Shown: positions 61,730 through 64,000 of the stretch, piece after piece
Numbering within the stretch: position 1 is the first letter of the stretch
How the letters are laid out: each line of letters begins with the position of its first letter
Origin: Mactra quadrangularis
Lineage: Eukaryota; Mollusca; Bivalvia; Venerida; Mactridae
NCBI GenBank assembly: GCA_025267735.1
Contig: CM046301.1
Coordinates: 65,057,872-65,121,871 of the forward strand
Direction: 5' to 3'
Length of the DNA: 64,000 bases
The notes under the pieces: generated by a model
Told to the model about the DNA's origin: nothing
Database searches by the model: none
Seen by the model: only the letters and a program-made list of their open reading frames with translations
Made by a program: the position numbers and the translations under genes

Positions 61730-61900
61730 GGTGTTTTCGTTATTATAGAACAAAATCTGAAGACGCTGTTAATTGTTAAGTTGGTGCAGTATGCAGTTGA
61801 AATCTTCGTCAAAATAACAACGTTCTTCACACCGGAAATGCTGATACCGGAATGGGTCCTCCTAAAACACTGACCGCTTTACTGACGAGTTAAAAATAGT
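61730..61900 (-). promoter_or_regulatory. Presumed 5' UTR and core promoter of ZC3H14
   Basis: Directly upstream of the start codon, with no upstream ATG close by and no clear TATA box. The transcription start cannot be placed from sequence. Confidence 0.3.
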
Positions 61901-62269
61901 GCGCTTAAATATAGATCTTGGGCGTTCTGTGTTCTTAACTAACCAGTTGAATAAAGATGGGATTAAAAATGACTGTATTGCTTGAGTGTTTTGTTGATAT
62001 TGTTAGATCATTTTTTTATATTTTATGATGATGTTGCGATATATTACCAAATTCAATAACGTCATTATAAGAAATAATAATTAGTTTTAAAAAAATGAAG
62101 AAAAAAATATAAAAAAAATATTTAATTAAAAGTAGAAAAATGAGATAGCGATATTTATGATTTCACATTAAGAATAATTTTTCAATTTTATTAATTTCCG
62201 AGAATTTAACTATAAGACAAGACGTATTTATTTCAGAATAGAATTATTTAAATATTATTTTTGAATGTC

Positions 62270-63185
62270 AAGAGTATTTAACTGACCAAATGAGGGTAAA
62301 ATGTTTAACTGACCAAATGAATAGAATTTTTTTCTGACCAAATGAGAACGGGTTTATATTTTAATATAAACAGTTAAATGAGCAAACTAATGTCTAATGC
62401 TTTACTGACCATTTAGTCATTGGTTAAATTAAGAAATAAGATGTTTTTTATCAAATTAAACGGCCAAATAACTATAAAACGCTTAACTGACCAAAAGAAT
62501 ATTGAACGAATCACTGACCAACGATTGAACGGATCAATAAACACTCTATGTTCAATTGGTCAGTGTTTTAGGATGTCAATTCTTAACTGACCAGTTCAAT
62601 ATAGAGTGCTTATTCGACCATGAAAATATAACTGACCAAATTTAAAAAAATACATATTGAAAATTTTGATTTCTTGTTTATTGCAATAGTAGATAATTAA
62701 TTGAAGGATATGAAGTTAAACTTTTTTAACTAACCATCATGTTGAAAGCTTAACTGAACGAATATAGAAAGCTTAACTGACCAAATGAATATAAAATGCT
62801 TTAGTGACCAAATGAATATAGAATGCTTAACTGACCAAATGAATATAGGAAAGCTTAACTGACCATAAAATTCTTAACTGACCAATTGAATATAGAGCAC
62901 TTAACTGACAAATTAAATATGGAACACTTAACTGACCAACGTGAATACAGATAGCTTAATTGACCATACGAATATAGAGCGCACAACTGCCCAAAGGAAT
63001 ATAGAAATCTTAACTGACCAAATAATGCCTAACTGACCATATGAGTTTATAAAGCTTAACTGACCAATTGAATATGGAACATTTAACTGACCAAATGAAT
63101 ATAGAGAGCTTAACTGACCAATTGAATATGGAACACCTAACTGACCAAATGAATATGGAGAGCTTAAGTGACCAATGGAAAATTA
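62270..63185. repeat. 27-bp minisatellite upstream of ZC3H14
   Basis: Repeats of about 27 bp with core 'taactgaccaaatgaatata' and linker 'gagagctt' or 'gaacacct'. Regular at 62745-63180 and decayed before that. Single-base variants and partial units are common. Non-coding. Confidence 0.85.
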
Positions 63186-63324
63186 ATGTCGTAAAATGAT
63201 AGGGACTAAAAGAACGCCTTAAAAATTAATACGAATCACAACAGTCGAAACTGGGTTGCTAACTATTAAGTTTTCAACATGATATTTGTTAATAAACGTG
63301 ATAAAAAAAAGTTACTGTTAGAAT

Positions 63325-63500
63325 TTTCCGCAGTTCAGTAGTTCAACAGTAAACGCTTACTGTTAGAATTTTCCGCAGTACAGCAGTACAACAGTTAATC
63401 TTTACTTTTAAAATTTTTGGCGGTAAACCATTCTTCTACACATTCAAGCCGTAAAGCTGCAAAGCTTTACTGTGACGTATGTCTGCTGTACTGCTAGCAG
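63325..63500. repeat. 45-bp short tandem repeat
   Basis: 'ttactgttagaattttccgc' followed by 'agt.cagtagt.caacagt' occurs twice and decays into a third copy. 'agcagtaaac' and 'gctttactgtga' follow. Similar wording occurs at 19815-19855. Confidence 0.55.
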
Positions 63501-63514
63501 TAAACTTTTTTCGA

Positions 63515-63640
63515 GGGCTCCCGACAAAACACGATTTGCAATCGAAGACAAAAATAGAACATACTGAGTAATAAATACTGAGTTTAATGTTTTCTTAAAT
63601 AAAGGTCAAACTCCTGTTATTTCTGTCGGGCTATAACCAC
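63515..63640 (+). repeat. Dispersed repeat shared with 49608-49730
   Basis: Same ordered words as the intronic copy ('cgaagacaaaaatagaa', 'ctgagtttaatgt'). Confidence 0.5.
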
Positions 63641-63775
63641 GATAAATTAACATATTCACCTTAACAAGTGTGTTGTTTTAATGAAAAAAGGCATGCATGC
63701 CGCTAAATCATCTGGGGCTAAACTAACTAAATTTAAATGACAGAAAATATGGTAGATACTAGATTCGGCGCTCAC

Positions 63776-64000
63776 CTGAGTAGGTGGGGGGGGAGGCAAA
63801 GGTTGCCAACGTTCCCCTTTGCTACTATCGACAGTTACTGCATCATTCAATGAGCCAACAGGCATGTTAGTGCTTTGTAAAATATTTTCAGTGGCCGAAA
63901 CATGTTCAAAATCAACAAAAGTATTGCACGTACCCGACTCATCCAATAATAATGGGATATCTCCCTGTCTATCTCATCCAAGTTTAGTTGTTCACTTTCC
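63776..64000 (-). CDS. Partial exon of an unidentified gene
   Basis: On minus, an open stretch ends 'GERWQPLPPPPPTQ' directly before a good donor GTGAGC at 63775, so this looks like a real exon. The frame used at the donor (DESGTCNTFVDFEHV...) runs into a stop near 63975. The neighbouring frame is open from the window edge to about 63945 (SEQLNLDEIDREI). Either a small indel ('atat' near 63956) breaks the frame, or translation starts at an internal Met (MPVGS). No domain is recognised beyond the poly-proline tract. It may belong to a gene continuing past 64000. Confidence 0.45.

Overview
The window is animal DNA, most likely from a bivalve or another mollusc. It is AT-rich, has one large intron-split gene with GT/AG introns, and carries tRNA-derived SINEs, small hAT-like MITEs, degenerate LINEs and long satellite arrays. 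The species call is an inference from the repeat types and the gene structure, not a database match.

Region 1 (1-26664) is repeat-dominated. A satellite with a 792-bp unit (two related halves of about 396 bp) fills 1-7123 and returns inverted from 20120 to about 26130. Between the arrays lie two diverged 1.2-kb direct repeats with a LINE remnant between them, then a 9.76-kb Polinton/Maverick-like element at 10004-19762. The element is almost entirely one near-perfect palindrome (two arms of about 4.85 kb around a 68-bp centre). It starts AGT, ends ACT and is flanked by an exact 6-bp duplication (AGTTTT), as expected for Polinton integration, so it appears to have inserted already palindromic. 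Each arm carries a MYND zinc-finger ORF, a basic-protein ORF and a C2H2 zinc-finger ORF pointing outward, and a truncated retroviral-type integrase pointing inward. DNA polymerase, ATPase, protease and capsid genes are absent.

Region 2 (26665-36573) has no intact gene that I can recognise. It holds LINE reverse transcriptase debris, hairpin MITEs, SINEs and probably a long 3' UTR.

Region 3 (36574-61729, minus strand) is the orthologue of ZC3H14/Nab2, a nuclear poly(A)-binding protein. I could resolve it into 19 canonical coding exons (2340 nt, 779 aa) with an N-terminal PWI-like domain and five C-terminal CCCH fingers. Within the intron between canonical exons 10 and 11 lies a 2.1-kb open exon (46946-49086). 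It has a good splice acceptor in the right phase, about 60 acidic codons, and then a nearly full hAT (ZBED/Ac-type) transposase ending in its own stop, with a poly(A) signal close by. Splicing exon 10 to this exon would give a 1139-aa protein in which the CCCH fingers are replaced by a hAT transposase domain. Its first catalytic Asp and its CxxH motif look lost, which suggests a domesticated, non-cutting host-transposase fusion. This is the strongest candidate for a new biological system here.

Region 4 (61730-64000) holds the upstream flank, a 27-bp minisatellite, and one exon of a second, unidentified minus-strand gene that runs off the right edge.
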